From Rhabdornis inornatus (Eukaryota > Chordata > Aves > Passeriformes > Rhabdornithidae): a DNA stretch of 64,000 nucleotides. Made by a program: the position numbers and the translations under genes. Positions 23,918 through 36,551 of the stretch are shown here, in pieces (positions within the stretch are counted from its first letter, which is position 1; each line of letters opens with the position of its first letter). The stretch spans positions 186,001 to 250,000 of the forward strand of contig VWZS01002406.1 in assembly GCA_013397075.1 (NCBI GenBank), written 5' to 3'. The notes beneath the pieces were generated by a model. It was not told the DNA's origin. It ran no database searches and saw only the letters and a list, made by a program, of their open reading frames with translations.

Positions 23918-25150
23918 TGGCATAAAGAGCCAGGGATTGCAACAGTGCTGCTGCACAGGGCAATGCTGCAAAGCCCAGGGCAGGGCTGCTGGCATACCAC
24001 CACGTCAAGGGGGGTAACCGCTGTCAAAATGCTAGTTTCTAGATGTTCAGCATCACATATTTTTGAGTTGCTAGGATTCCTGGCAAGGAAGGATGGCTTT
24101 CAGACCAGCCTCACTCTATGGACAGTGGATTAAGTGATTGCTGGAAGATGTGGCATTTCTTAATTGCAGGGGGTTAGTGTGCCCAGATGTCGAGCAGTGT
24201 GGTGAGGGGAGACCACACAGCAGTGCCATGTCCCAGGAGCCTGAGGCCACATTGCACAGCACAGCACTAACGAGGCTGGAGAGGGGCTGTGGTCCCTCTG
24301 AACCCTGCTGAGCTGCTGGACTCTGTTTTTCCAGATATTAGTGACCATGAGTTGCTCAAGCTGTAGCTGTAGGAGCAGTCTGCTGAGCCACAGAGAACTG
24401 GGACCATATCATATGGCAGTGATGGTAGGGAACAACTGTGCAGGCTTTGTAAAATGTCAACACTGAAAAGGTGTCCTCGTCTCCACGGTTACATGACACC
24501 ATTTACAGCAGAGCCAACCCCAGACAATGCACATTTTTGGCCTCCTGTGATCCCTGCAGTTTACAGATGGTGTCTCATGGCCTGGGGCAAGCTCAGTTTC
24601 ATAGAAAAGAAACCTTGGAAGAAATTCTGAGACCCTGGTGCAGATCTGTAGTTCCACTTGGCAAGGTCTCATCCCATCATGCACAGTCATTTCCCATATT
24701 ACCATGAAACAAGAATTCTTCATCCTCCCTGGTTTCTGATGGAGGTGTACCTTACCACAGAGAGAGGCATTTGCAGGAAGCCTGTGGAAAAAGAGGGCTG
24801 CAGCCAAAGGCAATGGGAATGCACTTGGTATGTGGGAACATGGGATAACAGTGAGATAGAACCTGGCACAATACTGGGATTTAGCCCAGTGCATATTCAC
24901 TACACATGGAAGAAAGTCAACAGAGCCACTCCAATGCCAGGAGATCAGGCAAACAGCCTGCAAAAATGACTGCCCCAAAAGGAAATGTCTGAATTAAAAA
25001 TTAAATCAATTTAGAAGAGAATACTTAACATTATTGCAAACGCAATCCTTCCCAGCCTAGAAATGTCACTAATAAAGCTGCCTGTGTGAGGTGTGATTCA
25101 AACAGGTTCCCTTATCCATCTTACTCTTTATCTGCTTTAAGAGTTGAATC
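23918..25150. other. Intergenic DNA
   Basis: Slightly GC-richer than its surroundings at 24.2-24.95 kb, with open frames of up to 173 codons on the - strand. None of these resembles a known protein. Confidence 0.45.
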
Positions 25151-25151
25151 A

Positions 25152-25222
25152 TTATCATCATAAAAAGGTTTGTGTTAGAAGAGACCTTAAAGATCATCTG
25201 GTTCCAACAACTTTCCATTAGA
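25152..25222 (-). mobile_element. CR1 LINE 3'-end fragment, antisense
   Basis: Short, diverged match to the reverse complement of the CR1 3' end: AGAAGAGACCTTAAAGATC followed by TCTGGTTCCAACA. It is too short to assign a subfamily. Confidence 0.7.
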
Positions 25223-26204
25223 AGGTATCTTGATGTCATGAATTATGAATTATATTATTAATCTTGTTGTTACAATCCCCACAGAAGAAAGCAACCAGGA
25301 CATCACATCTTACCTGGGATCTGTGGTCAAAACAAGTAATGTGCAACCCAAGAACCAGCCTCTGAAGAGGCTGGGTGCACTGGTTATAGCAGCTGGAAGA
25401 GGCTCCATGATGGCAAACCAAAATTACAGGGCCAAGGCAGTAGGAGCTGATTTCCCCTTGCAGACAGGGAACTAAAATGTATGAGCCAAACAATCTATGC
25501 TTACTCTGAAATAAGATTAAGTCAGCCAGGCAGGAGTGGGATGGCTGTAGTGGAGATGTGCTTCTTGACTTCAGACCAAAAATGGAAAGGTCAGTGGATG
25601 GTACAGCCAGCTTGGAGCATCATAGGAACACCAGCCTGATTCCTCTAGGCATTTCTTTCTGCCAGATCCACAGTTTGTACCTCCAACATCCCTTAGAGGA
25701 AGGGTTAAAGGAAGCCTGTGAGTAACTAACTCATTTACAAAGTTCTCATCATCCTCAGCATAATATCCTTGCACACAGACCTTACCTGGTTCAAAGCACT
25801 TCTAGTTTCTACAGCTTTGAGACTCGTGTTCTCTTTTGGGAGCATAAATTAAGGCTTGAATTTGTCCCTTTGGGAAAAAAAATGAATGAGTAAAGTAACT
25901 TCAGGCAGTTTACTTGCATTTACATGGCCAAAATTACTTGCAATGATTAAAATAGGAATGGTTATATGGACTCTAATCCACTAACTTGTGTCACAGGAAC
26001 TGCTTTCTTTTTACTTATAACATTAGCCACGTCTTAGCTTCTATGATTCTTCAGACCCTCTTTTTACCTTCTTGTGTTTCTGACATGAGTTGTCATAGAA
26101 GATGCCTGGGGCTTTTGCTTTCTCAAAGTAATTTTAAGTTGTTTCTATATTTCAGATGAAAATGTCATTTACATTTCACTTCTAGGAATAGAACAAGTAT
26201 AGGA

Positions 26205-26262
26205 GTACAATAAGACAAGACAATACAATAAGACAATAGGAATACAATAATACAAGATAAGG
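26205..26262. repeat. Degenerate short tandem repeat, AATA(C/AGAC) units
   Basis: Several near-copies of ACAATAAGAC and ACAATA follow one another with small variations, consistent with a decayed microsatellite. Confidence 0.6.
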
Positions 26263-28584
26263 AGACTGGGAAGCCAGAAATTACAGATATTTATTAATAA
26301 GTTATCTGGGTCATGACCCAGCAGAAAAGATCCCAAAGACCATGGAAATCTTCATAAATGTCTCTGTATGCATAATGGAGCACAGGGAAAAATTCTCATG
26401 AATGACTTTGGCAGCTGAGATACAGGCGGTGAGGACCAGTCCTCCAGCCTCCAGGGCTTTCTATGTTGTGTGCCATTTGCAGATCTCTTTTCCATTGTTT
26501 GATGTTTTTGAAGTTGTTTGAAATTTGCATCCAGAAAATCATTACAAGAGTCAATTGTATCAAGATGTGTTTTAATAGACATTATTTTTCCAGGCAGTCC
26601 TTCTATCCACCTCTGAAGTCCCACAATTGTACTGAATACATAAATAAGAAACAGGGTTGTGAAATAACCTCCAGTGTGATGCAGCTCAGGCCAAGGCTGA
26701 AAAGACTGTGTTGTTCAGCCTGACCTACATCAGAAGAAATGTAAAACCTGATTCCTGATGCCCTCACTGTGCTGTGGCAGTGGGCCAGTCTGAGCACAAC
26801 CCTGTCACTGCATCTCACAATCTCTCTGCAGAGTGGTACTGCTTTTGATCTGATCCTGTAGGTCTTGAGAGCTCTGAATAAAAGCCAATTTTACCAAAAT
26901 TATTTTTTTTAACGTAAAAAGCTCAGTATTTTAATTGTGGTAAAGATAAAGACAACAGCATGAAAAAATCTGTGTACTCTTAAATTATATCTGCAATACA
27001 TAGCCAAAAAAAGTTCCACAGCATCTCACAGGCTACAATGACATTGCCACCAGAAGAAAATTGCCCCTAACACGACCATGTTGCAGACACCTCTGAAGTT
27101 TGAACAATTTTGGCTCTGAGTTCTTCTGTTTCACTTCTGATTTTTACTGTTTCAGGTATAGTCAAGAAGTATCAGATGACACACACAAAGCAGGTGCTTA
27201 CCTGAAACAGAAATTGTAAGACTTAGAGCAAATGGTTTTGACTAAGAGAAAGGTTAAAATCTCAGCGTAAACTTTCTCCAGGTTATAAAACAGTTACATC
27301 ACCACTTGGAAAGCAACCTAATTACATGTGCCTAGCATGATGGTGCTTGTACTTCTAGCTCTGGTGCAGTGTAGATCATGATGAAATATAATAATAATAG
27401 ATCCAATGTGGAATTAACCTCCACACAAACACCTAGCTCTCTTGTACTTTGGATAGCACTTGTGCCTAGCAAACAGCAGCTGAGACTGTCCGCCATTTGG
27501 GAGTTTGAAAATTGCAAAGCCATTAAGGTCCAGTGAGAAAACCACTGTGTTTGGGCCAACCAAAGAGCATTCTGTTTTGGGGCAAATTAAAGCAAGATAT
27601 TGGTCTCCATGGGGAGTCCATACAAAGTGGTTTTCATACAGCCTTGCTTTACTGTCCCTGAATGCTAGGACATGCCTAGGACATGCCATGTTTTTCCTGC
27701 AGGAAGGTGCAGATGCTCAGTGAGCCTGGCCTGGGCTTACATAACACAGGGAGAGCCTCAGACATTCCAGTCCTGATCAGCCTACAGAGCTGATCAAAGA
27801 GGCACCAAGGGACACTTGGATTGTCTGGGGACTGAAGAAGCAGAAACAGGCTGAAACTTTATGGTATATGATGCAAAGCTATACATCTTGGGGATTAAGA
27901 ATATTTGACAGAAACGTGATATTGTGATTTGAAAACAACAGAAGAGAATGGCTGACATGTATTATATGCTATGGTGTGCCAGCCAGGCATGCACATGGCA
28001 TACAGAAGGATAAACATTTCTGTGGGTACAAAGTAAAACTGATATTCCACGTTTTAATCAGTAGAGGTAAAGGATTTTTGTTTGGAGGAACAGATTTTAT
28101 GTGTGTTTTTTCTTACACACCCATTTTCATTAAGGTCGATTTTACAGCTAGAGGAGCTATGCAGGAAACAGGCAACAGGAATGCCTGCCTTACAAGACAG
28201 TATTAGAAGCATCTGTCTTAGCCTGGAGCAAACACTCGTGGAGAAAAGCTATGATTACTCTCTATAAACAAAAAGTAGAAAAGCTCCTTCAAGAAGACGT
28301 GGGCACAGGCTGGCTATGAAGTGTAGGCCAGAGGTTTACAAAAGGGTTCCTAATGGAGAAAGAAGTATATTCCAGTAGAAAGGGAAAAAGCGCCAAACCA
28401 AACTTATTTCTAGGACAGTGCTTGTTAAAGACCTCTGAACCTTCTGTTTTACTGCAGTGGCAAAGGACTTGAATTTAAAGTTGGGTTACTTTACAGACCT
28501 AGGCATTGGAGAGTCCTGGCTGTGCACAGTCTCATCAAAGAAAACAGCTGGAGACTTCACTGACACCTAAAATTAACTGGGATG

Positions 28585-28635
28585 CCAAAATTTTGATTTG
28601 CACCTCCTAAACTATTTCAGAGGTGCCAATTTTGG
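28585..28635. repeat. Imperfect two-part inverted repeat
   Basis: Outer arms CCAAAATT/AATTTTGG and inner arms GCACCTC/GAGGTGC, with an asymmetric bulge between them and a 13-base loop. Confidence 0.7.
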
Positions 28636-29517
28636 TGGGGGACCACCAAACAGCAGATTCTGCCACCCCTACACACACAGTAACAACTCTGCTTTCCTTC
28701 AGGTGACAAGGGCAGGGATGCTGCTCACTCATGTGCTCTCACAGCAACAAAAACTTCTGTCTGGGGAGCACCATATCAGCACAATATCAATTGGGAACTC
28801 ATCCTGTTTCATGTTCAGTGGGGAGTAAGTAAAGCAAGAGGAGCTCAGAAGTCTCTGACCAGATGGAACTGTCCCTGCTGTTCCTGCTCCTGTCCCTGCT
28901 CTGTAATGTTACCAGGCATTAGATAAAATATGAGAGCAGCTCTGGAAGTAGAGAGGAGAGTCCAGGTCACTTCCTTCCCAGCAAGATGCCCTCTTCCCTG
29001 AACTAAAAGGTCATGTTTGTGTTCTTCCTCTCCTGCAAGGAACACTAACTTTTTTCCTGCAGTTTTCCCAAGAACAATGCAGACCAGAACAGTCTAGAGC
29101 TGGTCCCTAAAAAGCTGCTGTTTGAGGGGAGCCATGGTTTTGACTGATGGACGCTGTTGTAGTCACCAAGTTAATGGAAGGAGAATGAGCCCTATACCCT
29201 GCATCTGCCCAACTCCCACTTAACTGACTAAAACATGAAAAACATGCCTCTTCTTTTCCTCCCAAAATACTACAGATTTTTGGACAAATGCTTCTTGTAT
29301 GTGAATACAGTAGTGCATATGAAATGAGGAGCTAAATAAATCATAAAGTGGGAAGACAAGAACATGAAGAAACATTTGTAATTCTTCATAATACTCTTAG
29401 TTTTAAAACTGACAAGCAGGCAACACAGCTCCCAATACATGAAAGGATGGGACATGCTGTAACATTTAACTTCAAACAACATAACACAAATAGACTGTTG
29501 ATCTGCATAATTGTTTA

Positions 29518-29715
29518 AACCAGTGTTTTCAAACTTTTAGAGTAATGGGACCACCAGTAATGCTAAGACCCTCTTGTGGACCACCATGTACCCTGTATCA
29601 TCAAACTTATAATTGAAAACACAACTGAAAGCTGTTCAACTTGGTTCTGCAGCCTATCTGTGGACCACTTACCATAAGATTGTGGACCACCAGTGGTCTG
29701 CAAACCACAATTTTG
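29518..29715. mobile_element. Possible ancient hAT-type DNA transposon relic
   Basis: Begins with CAGTGTTTTCAAACTTTTAG, close to the terminal words of MER5/Charlie-type hAT elements. It contains repeated GGACCACC words and ends near CAGTGGTCTGCAAACCAC, roughly a reverse image of the start. Divergence is high and no transposase remains. The family assignment is tentative. Confidence 0.35.
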
Positions 29716-30989
29716 TAATTATCAGTCCAACTGACTCAAGACCAGGCATGTGCCAGAAAAAGCAATGGAGAGGTACTAATGTCATAACAAAGATATTACA
29801 CATAACTAACCATATGGATAGAGAGCTCTTTATACCACCTGCAGCTTTCCATGTGGGAACACTATTCCAGTTCCTGATTGTCTTCTTGCTAATGTCTCCC
29901 ATAGAGTGTACTTTTTGCAGCATATCCTGGGACTTGTTTATATGTATGAGCTTCGTGCCACAGCCAGTAGCTACAATTAAGGCATAATTATAAGTGGTAG
30001 GGAAGGGAGGAGAACCTGGCTACCAGTAAATTTCACAATCAATGGTTCTCCTGCTACTCATAAAAAAGTTTAATTGCTCCCCTTCTTGTTTGCTTCATTG
30101 TTTAACTAGTTTTGGGCCAGGCTGTTTTTTTAAAGTCTCTGAGTCTTGTGAGTCTGTATTTAAAGTCCTGGTTCTCCTCCTCACTTACAGGAGGTGGAGC
30201 AGTGCAAACCAGAGATCTCTAGCCGCAAATGACTACTCCTAGTCTTGCCCAAATACAGTTTTCTTATATGTTTTGGGCATCCTTGAATCCTTGGTTTATG
30301 TTTTTAGGTTCATCCAAACTCTAATTACACACTGAATAGCAGATACTTGTTTAACCTGCTGTAATACATGTAAACACACATACTCACATACACAGAGGGT
30401 TTATCTAGAGGACACAGTGAGGTGCTGTGCAGAAATGCCTTAACTATCTATAGATGACCTTGCAGAGGACTACACAGCACTGCACAGAGCCATGCTCAGA
30501 AGTCCAGTGCACCTTAAAAACCTACGTTTTCGTTCAGGGTGTAGGTGGATACCACAAGGTAGAGAAGCCCAAGTTGTCCCTAAACAAGTTTACTCAGTTA
30601 GTACAAATAGTGTAGCCACGACCTCATGAAGCAGTGTAGGTATATTGTAAGGGACATATTCTTTGATACTAACACACTTGAGGCTTCCGTGGTGCCTTTG
30701 CAAAAGAAAACTCTCATTCTGTCCTTACTCTCTTGTGGACAGGTAAAAAAATGCCAGAAAAGCCCCCAAGGCAGAAATAAGCTTAGATCATGCAAAGACC
30801 AAAGAGGCAAGAAAGCAGGATTCTAGCTGCCAGAAGGAGTAAGTGGGAAGAAAGCCTCTTTGGGGCTTCTTGATCATCCCTAAGGTGAACCCTTGCAAAT
30901 GCATTTAAAAGCTCAGAAGAAGTTGTATGTGAAATTCATCTTTGGCACTTTCCAGTTTGGACAGCATGTGTAGCTGCTTGGGAAGCAAA

Positions 30990-31120
30990 CAGCACATTAT
31001 CATTTGGATACAGAAAGGTTGGGTCAGTTGCTCTAAATTGCACAGAAAATCAGAGGCAGGGCCAAAAACCCAGGCAAGGAGTGATGATTGCATGTTCTGT
31101 TCTCCTGACCCTACGCCTCC
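30990..31120 (-). mobile_element. Possible MIR-like SINE relic, antisense
   Basis: The order of words ACAGAAAGGTTGGGTCAG, TGCTCTAAATTGCACAG, CAGAGGCAGGGCCA and ACCCAGGCA follows the antisense MIR consensus (gaggttaagt, cccaaggtcacacag, ggcagagcc, acccaggc). Divergence is greater than in the 23.8-kb copy. Confidence 0.45.
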
Positions 31121-34100
31121 ATCCCAGTGCTGCAGAAGGCAGCTCACTTATGCAAACACAGAAAGGGAGGGAGCAAGGAAGGGCAAGATTAGAAACTCTG
31201 GAAAAGAGATTGCAGAGAAGATGTTGCATACCATCCCTAAAAAAAAAAAACTAACACATGGAAAAGACAGCACTACTCCCAGGCCAAGCCTGTGGAGACA
31301 AATTTATCTCTTGTGCAATATTAGTGAAGGAAAAATACTAAGTTATTTCAAGAATGGATTTGAGCCAATAAACCAACGCAAATTTGCTGTGCTGTAGCAG
31401 AAATTTTTCTTATTCTTCTTTATCTTTGACCTTTTATTGGGAAAAAAATAGGGCTGAACAAAGCTGTACTCTAGTAAGAAAAATATATAAGCACATGCCT
31501 TCATGAAATAGAGGAGCCATGCATGTGCTTTATTCAAGGAAGATCACGTAGGTATACTTGGCTTACACAAACACTAAGCTGATGCTAATGCTTGCCCATG
31601 GCACTCCACACAATGTGCTGTTCCACCACTGCTCAGTCTCCGTGTCTGAGAAATTAATGTGACATCTAATTAAACAACCCTACGTCCCTCCAGGGGAGAA
31701 GAAAAAAAAAAATCTCTTTTGCTTCCAGTGCTTCAAAGCATGTGTGAAGCCAGTGATGCTCAGAGGCATTTACAGTCCCCTCCCATGCTCGGGGCCAGCC
31801 CGCAGGAGGCTGCTGGTGCAGACACTGAGCTCTGTTACACACAGGGCGTGGCACAGGGGTGTGTTCCCCACCACACCCCAGCCCCACAGCTGGGCCGGCA
31901 CATCTCCACTGGGGTGCTGAAGGCAATGCAGCTCAGCCTCCAGGGACCCAATGGCTCCATGTCCTTCTGCAGCCTTGCAGCTCTCTGGGAGGAGAGAGCC
32001 AGCTCCTATGTTTTGATAGGGCTATGTGTGTGAACAAGCATTTATAAATTTTTAAAAAATCTTTTTCACAGATTGTTTTTGGAATCTTTTGGAATCTGGG
32101 AGCTTATGGGTCTGAAATAGCACAAAGTCTGTTTTACTCGTGATACCTCAGGTCTTGCTTGGAGGAAGTACAGAAAGAAGACCAGACCAAATCTCATTTT
32201 ATTTCATCTTGGAAGCTCCTTGAGGAATTCAGAAAGCCTGTGAAAACCCAAAAACAAACGGAGAAAGGAAAGAGAAAAACCTGCAAACAAAGAAATCCAG
32301 CTTTATTTGGGTTCCCCTAAACACATTTGTCAAGTGCACAGCACTGCTCACTGGTGATATTTCCTCAGGTATCTTCTGACTCACTGTTACATAAACTGTT
32401 GCCAGTCTCTAGGACACTAAGTGGCTCATATTTAGCTCACCTCTACCCCCTCGCATTCTTCTCCTTATTTACTCTTCCCGACTTCCTTCTGTCTCTGACT
32501 ATGCCCATCGTGACCCCTCAGATAAGCAGACTTACAAATTAGTTTTTGTGCTGTTTCAGGGCAGGTTTTGGGTGCACCTTTCTTTATTCCAACTTGTCCC
32601 AGCAGCTGATTCGGTGTATGGTGGGATCTCCTCACACTTTCTCCTACACAAACAGTTCCTCCGAGGCCTGCCACTAATTTTCACAATAGAAGCAATGGAA
32701 CAAACTCCCAAGCTCCATTTAGTTTTCACTCCACCAGAGACCTTAAAAAGAGCTCTTATTTTCAGGTCTCTCTGTGGGATTTACTGTCCACATCAGTGTA
32801 GATAGGATCTTCAGATACATCTCCTGTCCCTAACACTAGGAGGTTAAAACATTCTGCTGATGTATTGCCATGCTTACACTGAGCTCCTCCTGTGTCTTAA
32901 ATTGCTTAAATATCCTTGAACCCATGTGTCCAAGAGGTGCTGCAGCTGAAGGACCACCTCAGGGAGCCAACATCTCTTGGACTGAGCCCATCAAACAAAG
33001 CTGTGGGCAGCAGACCTAGGGCACTGCCCCATCCCCTTGTGCTTGTCCTTACCTTGAGTCTGTGGCAGTCCAAGGCAGCAGGGAGGACCTTGACCCAGCA
33101 CTCCATGTCTTTCCCAGAAATAGCAATAGTAGCCTGCCTCTCCATGCCAGGTGGAAAAGTTCAGCAGCCCCTGATACTGCCAAGGTGGCTTGGTCAGCAG
33201 TCAGGGACTCAAGAGCCACAATTCAACCCCTGCAGCTGCTGTGGTTAAACCATCTTCTTAATTACACAGGAAAATGTGCTTGAAATCATGAGTTTCATTG
33301 GTTCAGTTCACTCTGCCTGAAACCAGAGTAGCCTGGGCAGAAGAAAATCATATTTCAGAGCCAATTTTTCCTATCTGCAGCAGCCTTATCAGGATGTGGG
33401 GGCATTTGGAGACTGGGAACCAAAGGTTTTTCCTGAAACGGAGAGAGTCATGGCCAAGACATTTCTTAAACCACACAGATTTTTTTCATGGTTTGTTGTG
33501 GTTTGTATTAGCTGCTGCTTTTTTACCCCACTCTCTAAGAAGCTGCTGCCACTGATACCTGTGTTTAGCAGGCACTGAAGGTTTCTCTATCACATGCACA
33601 AATGATTTTTTAAAAATTTGTCATAGATAGCTACACCCAGAAATTTGGAACCAAGAAGAAACTTCGAGACAGATCAACTTGCAACTATAACAATTGCCCT
33701 TGCTGGGCAATGATGTTTAAACCATACAAAAGAATCTTTGCAAATGTAGGATACATTGCTTCAGCAGCTGTGCTTTTGAAGATATTGTAGACTTCTTGCT
33801 GCAAGAAGACTGAAAATTGCTTTCATCATACTATTTGGAAAAAATAGACAAACCACAGGGATTACTAATGATGTGTAAATAAAACAAAGTGAGCATTCTG
33901 GAGAAGGAGTAAATAGCAGCAGTGCTTGAGATCCAACATGGTGACCCAGATAATGATACTGATCAGTGCCTTTCCAGAGGAGGAGAAATTAGAGAGTGTA
34001 GAACTAGAGACAACATACAGTTTAAAATTAATAGAGCCTTAAGCTAAACAGAAGGAAACAACCTCAAGGTTGTAAAGGGGCTTTTTCTCACTCTGTGCCA

Positions 34101-35943
34101 TGCCTCCTTTCATTGTGCAAGGCTGTTATCAACTTTCATTAGTGACTCTTTTGGCATAAAATTTTTCTCCCATGAAACATGCAGATTTTTATGGACCGAA
34201 TTAAGATTATTAAATTAAAATCCTGGATACTTGGCAATGAAATATGGCTGAGGAAAGAAGTCTCAAAGCACACAATAAACAATCAAGTCCCTTGACAAGA
34301 ATAATAAGCAAATAAATACTTTGTAGCTGGATAAATGTTATGTTGTGCTAGCTTGCAGGAACATCAGGGACATAAGCTCACAACAGACACAGGACAGGGA
34401 ATTTAAATTATCTTCTAACACAGAGCCCTAGATTGGGGTCTCACATTTTCTTTCAAAACATATCCATTTATTTTACTGAAACATTCACTACATCTGGAAC
34501 CCAAGACATGTAGCCACAACTACTAAGCTGTGAAATGCTTATTGCTTCCTCTCACTGAAGGAATCCTGTAGGATTCCTGCAGACGGTCCCAGCATCACCA
34601 GGAGCACAGGAGACATCCCAGACTGGTCTGCCCATACCATGAGAGCTGTTGTGTGTGCCTGGAGAGAGGCACAGACCTCCTCAAATGGAAGAATGAGCTG
34701 AGTGTGGGTCATCTCAACACCTACAATTCATCTACAATTCTACCACCAATTCACAGGGACAGGCTCCCATACTGACCCCTTCCCTGCCTCCTGTTGGGTC
34801 TGTCCTTCCAGACCACACTTCCTGTGGTTCTTCTTTGTGATTGATGATCAAAAGGGGGTAGGAAGAAGATCAAACCAGGTTAATACATTAAAGCATAATG
34901 ATAATAACCACTTTGCTGAGTCTCATGACAGGCCCTGCTCTCCTGCACCAAAAGGCTGTGCAAAGCTGGAGCTCTCTTATGAAAAGCAACAAGTCACAGT
35001 TTCACAATTTTTCTACTATTTTGTCCACAATTAGGCAAGGAGAAACATTAATTTGGCTTTTGACACAGATCTTCCACTCTTCTCTCAGTACCTCTTACTA
35101 GAAATGGAAAAAAGGCAGGCCAGTTGATTATGGTAGAGAGCATCAAGAAACACCTTCAGCTTGAGAAGCAAGAAAGAGAACTCCTACAGACAAGAAGGAA
35201 AATACAACATTTTCATAGGAGGACTAGAGAGCACACAGTTCTTACAGGAACAGACATGTAATAACACCTGCAGAAACTCTTACATAAGAAATACAGACCC
35301 AACTGGAGGCAGTACCAGCACTGGGGTTGTCTTGACACTTACAAAGAAAGGAATTGGAGAAGCTGGTTTGCTTTAATTGCATGCAGAGAGAATGAAATCC
35401 ACAACAGTAATTCTATGTGCTTAGTGCTTTCAAGAAGTCAAATTACACAGAGCTGAAAGTAATTATGAGCCAAATTATTGCAGAGAAAGAACTTAAACAG
35501 GAAAAATGTGAGTGATAATTGGGAACTATTTAAACACAATTTACCAAGTGCCCCAAAAGGCAAATTCTCACATTGCACCAAAGAGGTCAAGTGGAGTTAA
35601 AAACAAAAGCAAAGCAAAACAAAAGCACAAGCTGGCTTAGAGAGGAAATTAAATCAGCTTTTGCAAAAAACTGCACAAACAATCCCCCTTCACAATTCAC
35701 CCAGCAACAAAATATTAAACAAACAAACCCCACATATATCATCATTAATAAGGAAGGAACTGCTGATAACAGCTGTGTATCAGATACCAGCAAAGACAGA
35801 TGAAAGGAAACAATGGAGCACAAAAGGGAGGGGGGTTGGCCATTGAAATGATAGAGGGGAGGATCTTTTTTTCCCTGAGCATATCAAAGGAAAAAAGTCT
35901 CCTAAGAGGTGTAATTATTCACTGTTACATGGTAAAAGTGAAA

Positions 35944-36000
35944 GAATCATAGAACCATAATTCTAGGCACTTTTGGTGTTGATAAAGGTCATAATAGTTT
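35944..36000 (-). mobile_element. Weak CR1-like 3'-end scrap, antisense
   Basis: Starts with GAATCATAGAACCATAATTC, similar to the reversed CR1 tail, and then AAAGGTCAT. It is very short and diverged, so the call is uncertain. Confidence 0.4.
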
Positions 36001-36145
36001 CACTGTGTTCTTAAACCTCCATAAGGAGATTTTGATTTAGAACTGAAGGATTGGGGAAAGTAGATATGCAACAGTAGAAATTCAATTTGTTGCCTGTTAA
36101 ACGCGTTTAGAAATGCTGACCCAAAGGAACAGTGCAGTGCCTCTG

Positions 36146-36545
36146 TGTGGTTTCGGACCTAGAGAGAGGAAAAAAAAGCAACAACACACATGGACCTTCT
36201 TAGGGAAAAAAGGCCAATTTTATTGAGCAGAGAGCTTGTATTTAAAGCATGTTACGAGAGACTAGAACAGGACAGTAGCTTATTGGCTAATTGGGATAAA
36301 CAACCAAGAGACCAGGCCTCAGGATGTATCCCATGGGAAAACAACAGGTGTTAATCTTTATTATGACTAGCGCTTTGTTTTTCACCAGATTCTAAGTTGT
36401 TTTTGACCATTTATCACCTTGGGAAATTTCCTTTCTGTCTGCAGCTAACATCAGCTTCTCAGCCTGGGAAGCAAGAAGGATTCAGGCTTGAGAGAAAAGA
36501 TTCTCGAGCTGTAATTTTGCAGCTCCCTAGGTGTCTCTGTCCACA
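36146..36545 (-). mobile_element. Solo LTR of an endogenous retrovirus
   Basis: A 400-bp block bounded by TG...CA and flanked by perfect 6-bp duplications CCTCTG (36140-36145 and 36546-36551). Read on the - strand it starts TGTGGACAGAGACACC. It has a TATA-like TTTAAATA at 36246-36239 and an AATAAA signal at 36224-36219, and it ends CCGAAACCACA. The 6-bp duplication fits ERVK-like or alpharetrovirus-like avian families. No gag, pol or env sequence lies beside it, so it is a solo LTR. Confidence 0.9.
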
Positions 36546-36551
36546 CCTCTG

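Larger units (their letters stand above)
25223..29517. other. Intergenic DNA
   Basis: No gene recognised. It contains a short AATAC/AATAAGAC tandem-like stretch (26205-26262) and an imperfect inverted repeat (28585-28635), both listed separately. Confidence 0.5.
29716..36139. other. Intergenic DNA
   Basis: No gene recognised. It includes a possible antisense MIR relic (30990-31120), a moderately GC-rich patch near 31780-31990, a 7-bp inverted repeat near 34560, and a weak CR1-like scrap at about 35944-36000. Confidence 0.5.

Noticed and set aside
24457..24978. 173-codon open frame on the - strand
   Set aside because: The translation resembles no protein I know, and overlapping open frames exist on the other strand. 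I see no retroviral or LINE motifs in it.
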